Assembly (NCBI GenBank): GCA_903994635.1
Contig: CAJEXQ010000006.1
Location: 37,700 to 101,699, forward strand
Reading direction: 5' to 3'
From: an uncultured Chlorobiaceae bacterium
Lineage (GTDB): Bacteria > Bacteroidota > Chlorobiia > Chlorobiales > Chlorobiaceae
Length of the DNA: 64,000 nt
In this document: positions 10,316 to 19,466 of the stretch, piece by piece
How positions within the stretch are numbered: the stretch's first letter is position 1
Layout: each line of letters starts with the position of its first letter
Notes under the pieces: generated by a model
The model's input: the letters and a program-made list of their open reading frames with translations, nothing else
Told to the model about the DNA's origin: nothing
Database searches by the model: none
Position numbers and translations under genes: made by a program

Positions 10316-10435
10316 ATGGCCCTACCTTCTGGCAACACCCATAAAGTGGCCGAATACGAAAATTGGTTGCTTCAGGAAATTGTGAACGGCTTGACCGAAG
10401 CCAACGATCCGGAGTACACATCCTGGTTTGCGTGA
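10316..10435 (+). pseudogene. RelB/RHH-type antitoxin fragment
   Basis: From ATG the frame reads a short peptide with HKVAEYENWLLQEIVNGL and ends at TGA. The same segment occurs in the longer reading frame at 13672-13780 (HEVAEYDNWFLQEIENGL). The pattern of a tryptophan followed by a glutamate-rich helix and a GLxEA turn is common in small antitoxins found beside RelE-type toxins. Here only about 39 codons remain. Confidence 0.5.
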
Positions 10436-10650
10436 GAGGATTTACACGTGCAAACTTGTTTCGTATGCGACAGGTTTATGAGACATATTATGATGATGAA
10501 AAAGTCTCACCACTGGTGCGACAATTGTCCTGGACTCATAATTTGATTATCCTCGGGCAGAGTAAGCGTCAAGAAGAGCGAAAGTTTTATCTGCAAATGG
10601 CAATACGGGAAAGATGGAGCAAGAGAGAACTGGAACGCCAGTTCAGGGGA
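10432..10650 (+). pseudogene. DUF1016 (YhcG-type) nuclease fragment
   Basis: The plus strand encodes TRANLFRMRQVYETYYDD, a WTHNLIILGQSK block and ERWSKRELERQFRGS. These are conserved consecutive blocks of the DUF1016 N-terminal domain of YhcG-type PD-(D/E)XK proteins. The start and the whole C-terminal nuclease domain are missing. Other DUF1016 remnants lie at 13150-13446, 37944-38403 and 59335-59650; a complete member is at 30670-31692. Confidence 0.75.
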
Positions 10651-10664
10651 AGCATCGGACACTT

Positions 10665-10875
10665 ATCGGACATGACACAGAGGTGTCCGATCACTTTGCT
10701 GCACCAACCCCCAATCAAGCAATCGTACTAGCCAGTGTTTAAGCTGCGTAACATCTGAAAGCTCAAGCTGCAAAACCATATTGCCAGCCGTCAGTGATTC
10801 CTGCATAGCCAACAATCCTAATGCAATTCGTTCTCTCTGAGTCAGTGGATACAATTGGTCTGCTTTGGCGATAAA
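10665..10875 (-). pseudogene. C-terminal fragment of an AlbA_2-type ATP-binding regulator
   Basis: The reverse strand reads LYPLTQRERIALGLLAMQES and then a winged-helix-like segment with QLKHWLVRLLDWGLVQQ. This resembles the C-terminal winged helix of AlbA_2/divergent-AAA regulators. It is bounded on one side by DUF1016 debris and on the other by an AbiEi fragment. Confidence 0.45.
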
Positions 10876-11550
10876 GAGCAATGGTCAAACGCTGTTGATC
10901 GCCATCTCAGGCAACTGCAAAATGATGGGACACTCCGCAAGCTTTCAATGGATCTGTAACTATTGCCCAAAGCAGACTGTTTTTGGTGAAGCACCCGTTG
11001 ACGATAAAACGTTGGTGCAGGCTTTTCTCAAAGATCACCGATTTCTGTTGACATCTCCCAACGCCTATAACTCTTTGGGGGTTGGTACAACACAACTGTA
11101 CAACAAAACAGTTGTTTACAACCATAAAAGGCACGGCAATTTCAAATTAGGTGGGCGCACGTTCGACTTTCGAAAAAAAGCTTTTTTTCCCCTGAAACCC
11201 TTTCCTGAATTTTTGTTGGTGGATCTTGTCAACAACATCAAAGAGCTGGCTGAAGATGAAGAGCTGGTGCTCTCTCATGTCAAAGAAAAAGCTCACTCCA
11301 TGGACACGATAAAACTTGCCAGAGCTATCCGGGAGTATGGAGGGGCAAGAGCACAAAAATTATTTGCAACATCATCAGTGAACAATGCCAAGCATTGTCG
11401 CCAACAACATGTCGATTGCTCCTGCACTGGTTGAAAAAGATTATTGGATCATACACTGCCTGTATGGATTGCAGAAAATGAAACTGACCTTTGAGCTGAC
11501 TCTACTACAAAAACCAACCACAATTCGACAGCATAATTCACCGGATTCAT
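10876..11550 (+). pseudogene. Decayed AbiE-type locus (AbiEi antitoxin and AbiEii toxin remnants)
   Basis: Bases from about 10880 match the intact AbiEi gene at 19467-20096, beginning inside the winged helix (QWSNAVDRH). An early stop (TAA near 10957) and a frame change follow, then the body PVDDKTLVQAFLKDHRFL to about 11395. AbiEii begins near 11386 (MSIAPALVEKDYWI) but after LTFEL jumps straight to its last segment (LLQKPTTIRQH in a shifted frame). The nucleotidyltransferase core is gone. Similarity to copy 2 makes this a diverged duplicate. Confidence 0.75.
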
Positions 11551-11591
11551 TCCATATTTTACACTGATAGCTGCATATAAATAAAGGCTCT

Positions 11592-11730
11592 CTCTACCAA
11601 CGACTGATTGCAATGCGCATAGCTGAAGCGGTGGCCGACACGTCTGTTGTTTTGGTTGCGGGGCCACGCCAGGCAGGCAAAACAACCCTGGTGCGGCGGA
11701 TGGCAATCGAAGGGATGGTGCCAGTCAAAC
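11592..11730 (+). pseudogene. N-terminal fragment of an AAA_14/DUF4143 ATPase
   Basis: The frame reads QRLIAMRIAEAVADTSVVLV and then a Walker A motif GPRQAGKTTLVRR, typical of the DUF4143 ATPase family, before it breaks off after AIEGM. About 40 codons remain. A complete member of the same family follows at 11824. Confidence 0.7.
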
Positions 11731-11823
11731 GCTGAATAAGAAGCTGTCTATGGATCGGAAAAGAGAAAACAATCACCTATATTGTCCTTTTAAAACGAAC
11801 ACTATAGCAATAAATCATCCTTT

Positions 11824-13140
11824 ATGAAAGGCTATCTGAGAGGCATAATCCGCCAAAAGATTGTTGATGCCCAGGCAGCGCCTCTGCCGGAATTCACCTT
11901 CAGGGATACGAGAGTGCCTGAAGTGAAGGGTAAAGCTATTGCTGTCATCGGGATGAGGCGCTCAGGAAAAACAACATTGCTGAAGCAAATCATCTCTGAA
12001 CGGGTGAAGCAGGGAGTACCTCGTGAAGGAATGCTCTATTTCAGTTTTGAGGATGAACGGCTCGCTGGTATGGAGAGCAGTGACCTGGATATTGTTGTCG
12101 AGGAGTTCTATCGTCTGTATCCGCAATTAAGAGGTCAAGAGAGAGTGGTGCTCTTTTTCGATGAAATACAGGTGGTGCCCGGCTGGGAACTTTTCATACG
12201 CCGTTTACTTGATACCGAAAATGCAGAGATTTTTATTTCAGGCTCTTCTTCCCGTCTGCTGTCGCGTGAAGTGGCCACGAGCATGAGAGGTCGTGCAATG
12301 GAAGCAGTTGTCTATCCTTTCAGTTTCAGGGAGTATCTCCGCCACAAAGGGGTTGAACCGTCAAAGCCAGTAGAAGAGTGGACAACATCTGATCGCTCAA
12401 CCATTGAGGGTGAACTTCGCAACTATCTTGCGTTTGGCGGATTTCCGGAAACGACCGGCATCACAGGGCGTGACCGCCAGGAGTTGCTTCGGGGCTATGT
12501 CGATGTTGCGCTCCTGCGTGACGTTATTGAGCGTTACGCCGTGACAAACCCGGTCGCATTGCGCTGGATGGTGCGTCAACTGCTTGGAAATGCAGCAGGT
12601 TCATTCAGCATTAACCGTTTTTACGCAGATTTAAAATCTCAGGGATTTTCTGTAGCAAAAGATACGCTGCACACCTATCTCGGTTATCTTGAAGACTCGT
12701 TTCTCCTCCAGACACTCTGCCTTGCAACCGATTCGGAGCGTCGCCGTATGGTTAATCCCCGAAAAGTCTATCCTGTTGATACCGGTCTTATCCCTCTTTT
12801 TGATCGATCAGGAAAAGAAAACAGCGGTCATGCTCTCGAAACTGCTGTTTTTCTTGAACTGGCAAGACGAGGTTATGAAACAGGGTATGTTCATACCACT
12901 TCAGGCTACGAGGTGGATTTTCTTGCCAGAGATATGACGAAGGGAGATGAGCTGATTCAGGTCTGCACTGACCTCACGCAATCAAGTACAAGAGAACGGG
13001 AGGTAAGAGCGCTCCTTGACGCAGCGCCCGAGTTTCGGAATGTACGGTTACAGGTGATAACACTGGAAGCACCTCCAAGAGTTGAATTTCCTCCAGAAAT
13101 AACCATCACACTCGCCAGTGAGTGGCTGCTTCTCGATTGA
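11824..13140 (+). CDS. AAA_14 / DUF4143 ATPase
   Basis: This complete 438-aa protein has the Walker A motif GMRRSGKTTLLKQI (about residues 45-58), Walker B VVLFFDEIQVVPGW and sensor-like IFISGSSSRLLSREVATSMRG. The C-terminal DUF4143 domain has a PD-(D/E)XK-like end (TSGYEVDFLARD). Proteins of this family are widespread single-gene elements of uncertain function, often on mobile DNA or near TA systems. It is one of few plus-strand genes here and is not in an obvious operon. Confidence 0.88.
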   Translation: MKGYLRGIIRQKIVDAQAAPLPEFTFRDTRVPEVKGKAIAVIGMRRSGKTTLLKQIISERVKQGVPREGMLYFSFEDERLAGMESSDLDIVVEEFYRLYPQLRGQERVVLFFDEIQVVPGWELFIRRLLDTENAEIFISGSSSRLLSREVATSMRGRAMEAVVYPFSFREYLRHKGVEPSKPVEEWTTSDRSTIEGELRNYLAFGGFPETTGITGRDRQELLRGYVDVALLRDVIERYAVTNPVALRWMVRQLLGNAAGSFSINRFYADLKSQGFSVAKDTLHTYLGYLEDSFLLQTLCLATDSERRRMVNPRKVYPVDTGLIPLFDRSGKENSGHALETAVFLELARRGYETGYVHTTSGYEVDFLARDMTKGDELIQVCTDLTQSSTREREVRALLDAAPEFRNVRLQVITLEAPPRVEFPPEITITLASEWLLLD

Positions 13141-13149
13141 AAGCAAAAA

Positions 13150-13446
13150 AGCTTGCCGCGTGTCCATCAAGCACCTGCTTAGTGGCATCAAACCCCTTGC
13201 CAAACTCACCAGTCAATGATTCAGCCAGTCGCAACAGCAGCTTTTTGCCATAAGCAGCGCGTGGCAGCCCGACTTGCTCAAACTCCACGATATGGGCGAC
13301 CAATTTCCCAACAGGTACGCACCTGAACGACATCCACTGTCCGCTTTGCCTCTTTGCGAGCATCAGCAATCAGAGTACGCAACTGAGCAAGCAACACATC
13401 GATATTCACCGAGAGACTCCGATCATTTTCATGCATAGCCATCTCC
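13150..13446 (-). pseudogene. DUF1016 N-terminal remnant, frameshifted
   Basis: From ATG near 13446 the minus strand reads NIDVLLAQLRTLIADARKE and RTCWEIGRP. After a frame change near 13300 it continues as GKLVAHIVEFEQVGLPRAAYGKKLLLRL and LTGEFGKGFDA. These are successive blocks of the DUF1016 N-terminal domain. The C-terminal nuclease is absent. Confidence 0.75.
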
Positions 13447-13569
13447 ATAGTTGCATGTTGAAAAGTCCCACAGCCTGTGGGACAAATTGCGGTTGCTGCA
13501 TTATACCGTGACCCATTTTTTTTACTTCGACAAATAATACGCATAATCCACGAATAGCTTGATAACTGG

Positions 13570-13850
13570 ATGGTGAAAAAGATCATGATAACAAACAGAA
13601 GAAGCGCAACAGCGGTAATTCCAACAACGGAATTGGGAGGAAACCCAGTTACCGGCACACCAGTATCTCCCGCCAAAACCCATGAAGTGGCCGAATACGA
13701 CAATTGGTTCCTTCAGGAAATTGAGAACGGCTTGACCGAAGCCAACGATCCAGAGACCCGGTGGGTATCGGATGACGAAGCTAACCGCAGTTGGGAAAAA
13801 AAGCTGACTGAACTGATCAAATCTTCTCTCTCAGCAAGAGAGCTTTTGCA
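13570..13850 (+). pseudogene. RelB/RHH-type antitoxin-like segment fused in frame to VapB
   Basis: An open frame from ATG at 13570 contains HEVAEYDNWFLQEIENGL and the helix RWVSDDEANRSWEKKLTEL, as in small antitoxins paired with RelE-like toxins. No RelE gene follows. The frame instead runs without a stop into the AbrB-type antitoxin that starts at 13909. A shorter copy is at 10316-10435. Whether this segment is translated on its own is unknown. Confidence 0.45.
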
Positions 13851-14013
13851 AAAAAAGTTAGATTATCTTCATCAAGTCGTACTTTCACTCTCACAAACAC
13901 CCGGAACGATGACACAAGTCCGCGTCAGAAATAAACACCAGATCACCATACCCGCACGCATCGCTGAATCGGCTAACATCAAGCCAGACGACTTGCTTGA
14001 GGCTGCCTATAAT

Positions 14014-15895
14014 CCTGAAAGTAGGATAAAGCGCACACTATTTGCTGGTCACTCCCAGATATCCCAGGAACAACCTGTCTCTGGCTACTGATTCGGTAGA
14101 CCAACGGTAGTTGCCCATAGGTGTTCGCACGTTGGTCGTTTCAATGCAGTCGAACCAGTCCAGAATCTGGGCGAGTGATCGTTGCTCAAGCCACTTGTCC
14201 AGTTGATTTTCGAGCTTGACAAGCGCGGCGGTCTTTTCGCTTTTGTTCTTTCCAAGCCCTTCTCGCATTTCCTTGATTTTCTTCGTCAGAAAGCAGTGAT
14301 AACCCAGTGAGACAAACTGCACGAACTGCCTTCCCCGCAGATTGTCGGGGTACCATGTGCGCGGCCGTGCTCCATCAAGCCCCCCCTTATTCACCGCGAA
14401 GAGCTCCTCTATTTTTTCACGCAGTCGATAGTTTTCAAGCGCGGTGAACGTATCCATGCTCTGATTGCTGACGAGCGCGAAATAGCCGAAGTATTTCTTT
14501 GCTTCGGCGGTGGCTTTGTCGTTGAAGCCAACCTTCACTTGTCCACCGCGCCCCTTTTTCGAACAGACCAGGTACCTGTCTATCTTTCTTTGCGCGGATT
14601 TTGTGAACTCCGTTACTCCATCTTCCACTTGAGCCTTTAACTCAAGCAAGTCTTTACGGAAGGCAAGTTGCTTCCTTGTGTCGTTGTCGGGGGAATAGAA
14701 GACATGCACATAAAGGCGGCGCAAGAATGTCTCTTCTTCTCCTGCCAGCTTGCCGTTGCGAGACCGCTGGCGCAGTTGACGGAACTCGTGCGTTCTCATC
14801 GTCATAGCACCGCAAACAGACGGATCAAATGGACAAGTGCTGGACATGCTCGCCAGCGTATCACGAAGCACGTCCACTGCTTCGCGAACCCAAGTGATGT
14901 TTGGGTCGACCAGAGTCAGGAATTTCATGTTGCGCGAGGCGAATTTCATCATGTTCTCCTGACTGTAGTAACCATTGTCAGTGACGATCAAGGGCTTCTC
15001 AAGGCTAAAGCACTTCAACTGTGTCAGGGTGTTCTCAATGGATATGACATCCGGGACATTACCGGGCTGCTTGGCGAAGGCCAGAGGCTCGCGCTCCTTG
15101 ACGGAATATAAGGTCAGAAGCTTGATGGTGTTCAGTCCGTCACCGTCCTTGTTAAACCCGCGCCGCGCCTCTAACTGATTCTCGGAGTAGGTTGATATCG
15201 TGGTCGAATCGAACGCCAGCACAGGGTGTTTGCCCAGGCGATCCGCACGGAAGGAGAAGTAGCGTTGCACGCCATCCTCGTTGCGCCCGACACTTTTGAA
15301 CAAGTCGCCGTAAACGTCTTCGGTGATAGCTTCGCCGTATGGAAGGGAGTGCATTACCTGCCAACCCTCAAGGCGTGGCAAGGTGTTTCCGCCGGAACCG
15401 ATCCAGTATCGCGCAATGGAGAGGATCTTGGCTGCGTCGCCCTCGCTGAACGAAAATCGCACGTCATCGTCAATGCCGGAAGCAGTTCCGACCCACTCCA
15501 AAATATCCGTAAGGCCGCTGTGCTTGCGCACCGCGCAAGCCACGGCTTCCTCACCTTTGCGTTTCTTCGGACGTGTGGTGATTACCTCCTGTGTCCCCGA
15601 CTTGATTTTCCCCTTGAGCTTCTGGCTGACTGTATAGGTCTTTCTGGCCTGTTCATTATAGGCCGTAACCCGCTCATAGAGGTAAATATCGCCGTTCGGG
15701 CGCCGTTCACGCCGTTCACCAACGTGAGTTTTTCCAGTTACTGGTTTAGACATGGGGTAAACTCCTTTTTATCGTGTTTTCCTTATAATACATACGTACA
15801 CGTTAAAAAGCAAGAAAAAAGCACGATTTTGCTTGGAAATCGTGTCCGTGCGGTGATGTTTTTCGTTCATGTGTTCGCTTTATCCGACTTTCAGG
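14014..15895 (-). mobile_element. Complete IS element (IS1634/IS4-superfamily type), 1,882 bp
   Basis: The ends are imperfect 25-bp inverted repeats: 14014-14038 begins CCTGAAAGTAGGATAAAGCG, and the complement of 15871-15895 begins CCTGAAAGTCGGATAAAGCG. They differ at two positions. The direct target duplication CTATAAT is present at 14007-14013 and 15896-15902. A single long transposase gene fills the element, and its stop codon touches the inner end of the left repeat. All parts appear intact, so the insertion may be recent. Confidence 0.9.
14038..15753 (-). CDS. Transposase, IS1634-like (DDE, IS4 superfamily)
   Basis: This 571-aa DDE transposase has the first Asp in VLAFDSTTISTYSE, the second in PLIVTDNGYYSQENMM and the Glu in NYRLREKIEELFAVNKGG (the Y-R-E-K signature of the IS4 superfamily). 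The length and the long loop between the second D and E fit the IS1634 group. The start ATG is preceded by AAGGAG. It lies opposite to the vapB gene it interrupts. Confidence 0.88.
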   Translation of the reverse strand: MSKPVTGKTHVGERRERRPNGDIYLYERVTAYNEQARKTYTVSQKLKGKIKSGTQEVITTRPKKRKGEEAVACAVRKHSGLTDILEWVGTASGIDDDVRFSFSEGDAAKILSIARYWIGSGGNTLPRLEGWQVMHSLPYGEAITEDVYGDLFKSVGRNEDGVQRYFSFRADRLGKHPVLAFDSTTISTYSENQLEARRGFNKDGDGLNTIKLLTLYSVKEREPLAFAKQPGNVPDVISIENTLTQLKCFSLEKPLIVTDNGYYSQENMMKFASRNMKFLTLVDPNITWVREAVDVLRDTLASMSSTCPFDPSVCGAMTMRTHEFRQLRQRSRNGKLAGEEETFLRRLYVHVFYSPDNDTRKQLAFRKDLLELKAQVEDGVTEFTKSAQRKIDRYLVCSKKGRGGQVKVGFNDKATAEAKKYFGYFALVSNQSMDTFTALENYRLREKIEELFAVNKGGLDGARPRTWYPDNLRGRQFVQFVSLGYHCFLTKKIKEMREGLGKNKSEKTAALVKLENQLDKWLEQRSLAQILDWFDCIETTNVRTPMGNYRWSTESVARDRLFLGYLGVTSK

Positions 15896-16039
15896 CTATA
15901 ATAATGGGGTTGTGACACTGATACCGATATCACGCAAAAAGCGGAAAGAATCTGCGATGAATTATGCTGGAATCGCACAAGGTACTTGGGGAAAAACCAC
16001 TCTCGACATTGATACTGAATTACATAAAAGCCGTGATTC

Positions 16040-16140
16040 ATGGGAACAATAGAGGAAACACTCAAGCGGTTACAGGGGCACAGGGTCTATCTGGACACCA
16101 ATGTTTTCATCTACTTTCTGGATCGTAATCCTGACTTTTT
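16040..16140 (+). pseudogene. vapC: VapC (PIN) toxin, N-terminal stub
   Basis: The ATG overlaps the end of the interrupted vapB. The frame reads IEETLKRLQGHRVYLDTNVF and IYFLDRNPDFF, which includes the first catalytic Asp of a PIN domain (YLDTN). It stops matching at about 16139, where minus-strand ygjP sequence begins. The toxin has therefore lost about three quarters of its length. Confidence 0.8.
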
Positions 16141-16512
16141 TCCAGTGGAAATTGACTTTCCGCTTTTTATCCGAGCAGGAGGCCCAGCGGCTCTTTAATT
16201 CCAGCACTGCAATCTCGTCAATGGTGAGCCCCATCATGCTGGCGTATTTGTGAACACGAGAGGGGATAAACTTGTTGCCCCGTTTCCGATAAAACTCTTT
16301 GAACAGGCTGTGAAGGGTTTCACATGGCCCTTCTGGGGCATAAAAATAACGCACTTTGCATTCAATCTCTTTTGCCTCTCCATGGTATTGCAGATAGTAA
16401 TTTCTGCCCAGATAGAGAAACGATTCCCCGTTTACCGCCTCACGCCTGGTGGCATTTTCGTTCAGCAGCCCCCGTCTGGTCTGGTATTTGTGGATTTTAT
16501 ACTCATTGGCAA
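16139..16512 (-). pseudogene. YgjP-like metallopeptidase, 5' part of a split copy
   Basis: The sequence matches 20764-21130 of the intact gene at about 90% or better by eye, covering the middle of the N-terminal half to FHWK. It lacks the first ~45 codons and everything after the lysine codon at the junction. The junction sequence TTCCAGTGGAAA is also the end of the complementary fragment at 19185-19362. Confidence 0.85.
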
Positions 16513-16629
16513 TGATTATGCAAATTAAACTATTTCAAGATAATAAGTTACATGATTATATTATATCATATCATCATAGCCACAATTCCCGTTCTTCTGG
16601 ACTTCCAAGATGCTTGCCAACAATCGACT

Positions 16630-17226
16630 TCATGATGTGTGAAGAATATTTCTGACCAATCGGTAAACAGTTGTGCCTGTCTCTTTTGGCCAGGTGTCGT
16701 GCTGGTTGTTATTCCGCTGTTCTGCCCGGCGAATGGCTGCAGCAATCATTTCAACCGTAATCTTGCGGGCATCTATTCCTTTATCATATTCGGGCAGATA
16801 TCGCTTTAACCGTTCTGAACACTCGCGGGATGTAGAAATTCCTGAAGCTTCTTCAAAATGAAGTAAAAGCCAGTATTCAAACTTTGGGTTACTCAGTGCA
16901 AAACCAAAGTTTTTCTGAGTGGTTGACCATGTATAAAGCTGATCGAGTTGATTTTCATCCCACTGGTCACGGTCGGCAATTAACCACGCTTCGTCTGAAC
17001 TTTTCAGGCTCTCTTTTTTGAGATAGTGTTCCATTTTTTTTAACAGTGCCAGAGGGGCCAAGCCCTCTTTTGTTTTGAGACAATGCACTTTGATGACTGA
17101 GTGATTGTTTTGTAACAGATCGAAATATTCTGGCTCCGTTTTATTTCCTTCAGTGGCCAGAACAAAAAGTTTCCGGTATCTTCGCTCACCGATGCGCCGT
17201 TGAAAGTCTCTTCTTGGTGTGGCCAT
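16630..17226 (-). CDS. rloB: RloB-family protein (AbiL system second gene)
   Basis: This 198-aa protein has the family start RKLFVLATEGNKTEPEYFDLL, a TOPRIM-like acidic motif WLIADRDQWDE, and SNPKFEYWLLLHFEEASG near residue 130. RloB is encoded next to the RloA ATPase in anticodon-nuclease/abortive-infection loci, and the pair corresponds to AbiL of lactococci. It is thought to be the effector of the pair. The ATG overlaps the rloA stop by one base (TAATG-type coupling). Confidence 0.85.
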   Translation of the reverse strand: MATPRRDFQRRIGERRYRKLFVLATEGNKTEPEYFDLLQNNHSVIKVHCLKTKEGLAPLALLKKMEHYLKKESLKSSDEAWLIADRDQWDENQLDQLYTWSTTQKNFGFALSNPKFEYWLLLHFEEASGISTSRECSERLKRYLPEYDKGIDARKITVEMIAAAIRRAEQRNNNQHDTWPKETGTTVYRLVRNILHTS

Positions 17227-18569
17227 TACTCTCCCACTGTAGTTTTTTTATCGCAGGGGTTCATCATCATTGGCATAAGGCTGGTGCGCATTCTTGGTAT
17301 GCCTCCGAGTCGGCCCTGGAGATAACTTTTCCGGATATCCTTGTCGTAGCGGACATCTTTATAGTCGCTGAATGACCACAGGCAGGATGAGCCTGACGCA
17401 TTGCGTTCAGCGACCCACATTTCATCACGCCGGAACAGTTGCTGATCCATCAGCAGAACGTCATGGGTGGTGAACAAGAGCTGGCAACGACTCTCCTGTG
17501 AACAGTTTTCAAGATAGCCTTCCAGTAGTGAGCGGGTCAGCAGGGTGTGGAGGCTCCGATCAAGTTCATCAATGACATAGACCTTTTTTGATGAGGGGGC
17601 GGAGAGTTCCAGAAAGGCTGGCAAGAGCTCAATAACCCGCCGGGAGCCATCCGACTCCTGTTGTAACTCGAATTTGGCCTCTGTTCCGTCTGTTTTTTGA
17701 TGAAAGGTTACCAGCTTCCAGGCAATAAGTTCACCCTCTTTTCGAGTGACCACATAGCGGTCAAGATCAGGCTCCAGTCGTATCGCTTTTCCCTCTTTGA
17801 CCTCTTCCTGTATCAGGTTTTTTATGGTATCAGGAAATGGCAGATTTTCAAACGGGATTTTCTCGCCTCCGAGATGAGTGATTCCGGTGTCAAGTTTTGG
17901 CAGCATGCTATTCATGGTGGCATACAGTGGATGCCCTTCATCCAGAAACTGCTCGAATGGTTCAAATCTTGAATCGGGAGCGACCAGTTCCAGAATATTT
18001 TTAAACCAGTTGTAGACCGGGCGGAAGGTTTCAACTTTTTGTGAAACCGAGTTGGTGAGAAATAACTGATTATCCCGTGTGCCCTGAAAGGCAAACTCAA
18101 GGAATGGGCGCTGTTCAAGGCCAGCGCCAAAATCTATTGCTCCATGGTGCCGGTGGTAGAGTGTTTTTTCACTGCCCGATGTAATTTCGATCAGTTTCTC
18201 TTCCAGAACAGCTTTTCGGGTCAGCGTAAAACTGAATTCGTAGATCGCTTCATCAATGAGGAGTTCAAATGAAAAATTGGAAGGCTTTGACGCGCATTGC
18301 GTATCGAGGCGGAAGGTGTCGACGGGAATGAGGGCATCGGGAAGCGTTCCCCTGACTACCAGATTTTTGGCAAAACTCAGCGCCTTGAAAAAGTTTGTCT
18401 TTCCCGAGGCATTGCCGCCATAAATGGCCGCGATCGGCAGTATCCGTGTCGAGTATTTTGCTACCTTTGGAACGCGCTCGCTATGCTGCCGTTCGCGGCT
18501 GGCAATCATGGAGAAGGAGACCGGCTCCATGAAGGAGGCCCAGTTTTCAAGAGAGAAATTGATTAACAC
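17226..18569 (-). CDS. rloA: RloA-family AAA ATPase (AbiL system first gene)
   Basis: This 447-aa ABC-type AAA_21 ATPase has the Walker A motif [16 protein letters not shown] (about residues 49-64), a signature-like [16 protein letters not shown], Walker [15 protein letters not shown] and the H-loop [14 protein letters not shown]. The architecture and the adjacent RloB identify an AbiL/RloAB-type abortive infection system. PARIS (AriA-AriB) is related but its second gene is DUF4435, which RloB is not. The pair looks complete. It lies between the two halves of a split ygjP gene, which marks it as a transferred cassette. Confidence 0.88.
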   Translation of the reverse strand: MLINFSLENWASFMEPVSFSMIASRERQHSERVPKVAKYSTRILPIAAIYGGNASGKTNFFKALSFAKNLVVRGTLPDALIPVDTFRLDTQCASKPSNFSFELLIDEAIYEFSFTLTRKAVLEEKLIEITSGSEKTLYHRHHGAIDFGAGLEQRPFLEFAFQGTRDNQLFLTNSVSQKVETFRPVYNWFKNILELVAPDSRFEPFEQFLDEGHPLYATMNSMLPKLDTGITHLGGEKIPFENLPFPDTIKNLIQEEVKEGKAIRLEPDLDRYVVTRKEGELIAWKLVTFHQKTDGTEAKFELQQESDGSRRVIELLPAFLELSAPSSKKVYVIDELDRSLHTLLTRSLLEGYLENCSQESRCQLLFTTHDVLLMDQQLFRRDEMWVAERNASGSSCLWSFSDYKDVRYDKDIRKSYLQGRLGGIPRMRTSLMPMMMNPCDKKTTVGE

Positions 18570-18848
18570 AAGAAGGCTGTTTTATGAGATAAAATCACTT
18601 TCTGATGCCTTAAAATATTCTTTTCAGAAGATTATCCCTTATTGAAAGAGAAAATTTCTCATAGGATTGTTTTACTGGTGGTATTTTTCAGGGTATTGTC
18701 TCTTATGGTTTGATACTTTCTTGCAATCTCTTTGTACAATCGCCTTCAGGGGGAGTATCTTTCAAAAGAGAACGCCGTTGTTTTGGCCTCCGCGTTTCAG
18801 AAACTCCAGAAAGATTACTCTGGCCGGGAACAGGGTGGATGACCTGTG
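18570..18848. other. Upstream region of rloAB, no gene recognised
   Basis: This is an AT-rich stretch of about 280 bp between rloA and a DUF2442 remnant. It should hold the rloAB promoter on the minus strand. No recognised coding similarity was seen on either strand. Confidence 0.4.
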
Positions 18849-19133
18849 ATGAAACATCAATTCATAAAGATATCGACTGTAGATGTTCTCGATGGCTGTT
18901 CACTGCGAATCCATTTTTATGATGGCGCAGTCAGAGAAATCAATCTTGAGCCCGTTTTGTAAGGCGAACTCTATGAACCGTTACGTAAGCATGATTTTTT
19001 CAGCCAAGTGACTGTTGATGATGAAGCTGGCACCGTTGTGTGGCCAAATGGAGCTGACTTTGACCCTGACCAGCTCTATGCTTGGGATGAACATGTTGAT
19101 ACCTTTGCAAAGCAGATGCAGAGGATTGGGTAA
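18849..19133 (+). pseudogene. DUF2442 protein with one nonsense codon
   Basis: From ATG the frame encodes HQFIKISTVDVLDGCSLRIH and then FYDGAVREINLEPVL, the DUF2442 pattern. TAA at 18960-18962 falls where the family has tyrosine. Reading continues in the same frame as GELYEPLRKHDFFSQV and DPDQLYAWDEH to TAA at 19131. A single base change would restore a 94-aa protein. DUF2442 is usually the partner of DUF4160 in a putative TA pair; no DUF4160 is visible upstream. Confidence 0.75.
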
Positions 19134-19184
19134 TCAGGAACCCTCACATACATACCGCACTCCCCCCCTCCCCTATCACACCTC

Positions 19185-19362
19185 AAGCGCTGCGCCATAG
19201 ACTTTCAGCCAGGCGACCTGCTTTTGATATTCAGGATAATATTTGTCGACCTCATTCCAGAACTCCGCATTGTGTCTTTTGTGGTTGAAGTGACACAACT
19301 CATGGACAATCAGGTAATCAATGACGCTTGCGGGAGCCATCATCACCTTCCAGTGGAAAATT
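19185..19362 (-). pseudogene. YgjP-like metallopeptidase, 3' part of a split copy
   Basis: The sequence matches 20585-20775 of the intact gene: it codes for KVMMAPASVIDYLIVHELCH and the C-terminus with the stop. It ends at the same point (TTCCAGTGGAAA) where the fragment at 16139 begins. The two fragments together make nearly one gene, but in permuted order around rloAB. Confidence 0.85.
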
Positions 19363-19466
19363 TAGCAGGCAATACTCACCACCACTCTTCCGGGAGGAAA
19401 AAGAAAGCTTTTGAAAATCAAATTTATATGTATAAAACAGAGTTACAATCGATTAGTGCATGACTT

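Larger units (their letters stand above)
13909..16052 (+). pseudogene. vapB: VapB/AbrB-type antitoxin interrupted by an IS
   Basis: The first half (13909-14013) encodes TQVRVRNKHQITIPARIAES and KPDDLLEAAYN, a SpoVT/AbrB swapped-hairpin DNA-binding domain. The IS occupies 14014-15895. The second half (15903-16052) continues in the same frame as NGVVTLIPISRKKRKES and ends KSRDSWEQ. Removing the IS and one copy of the 7-bp duplication restores an uninterrupted antitoxin of about 84 residues. The toxin ATG at 16040 overlaps its end. Confidence 0.85.

Noticed and set aside
17226..18569. PARIS system (AriA-AriB)
   Set aside because: The ATPase is of a related type, but the second gene matches RloB and not DUF4435, so AbiL/RloAB fits better.
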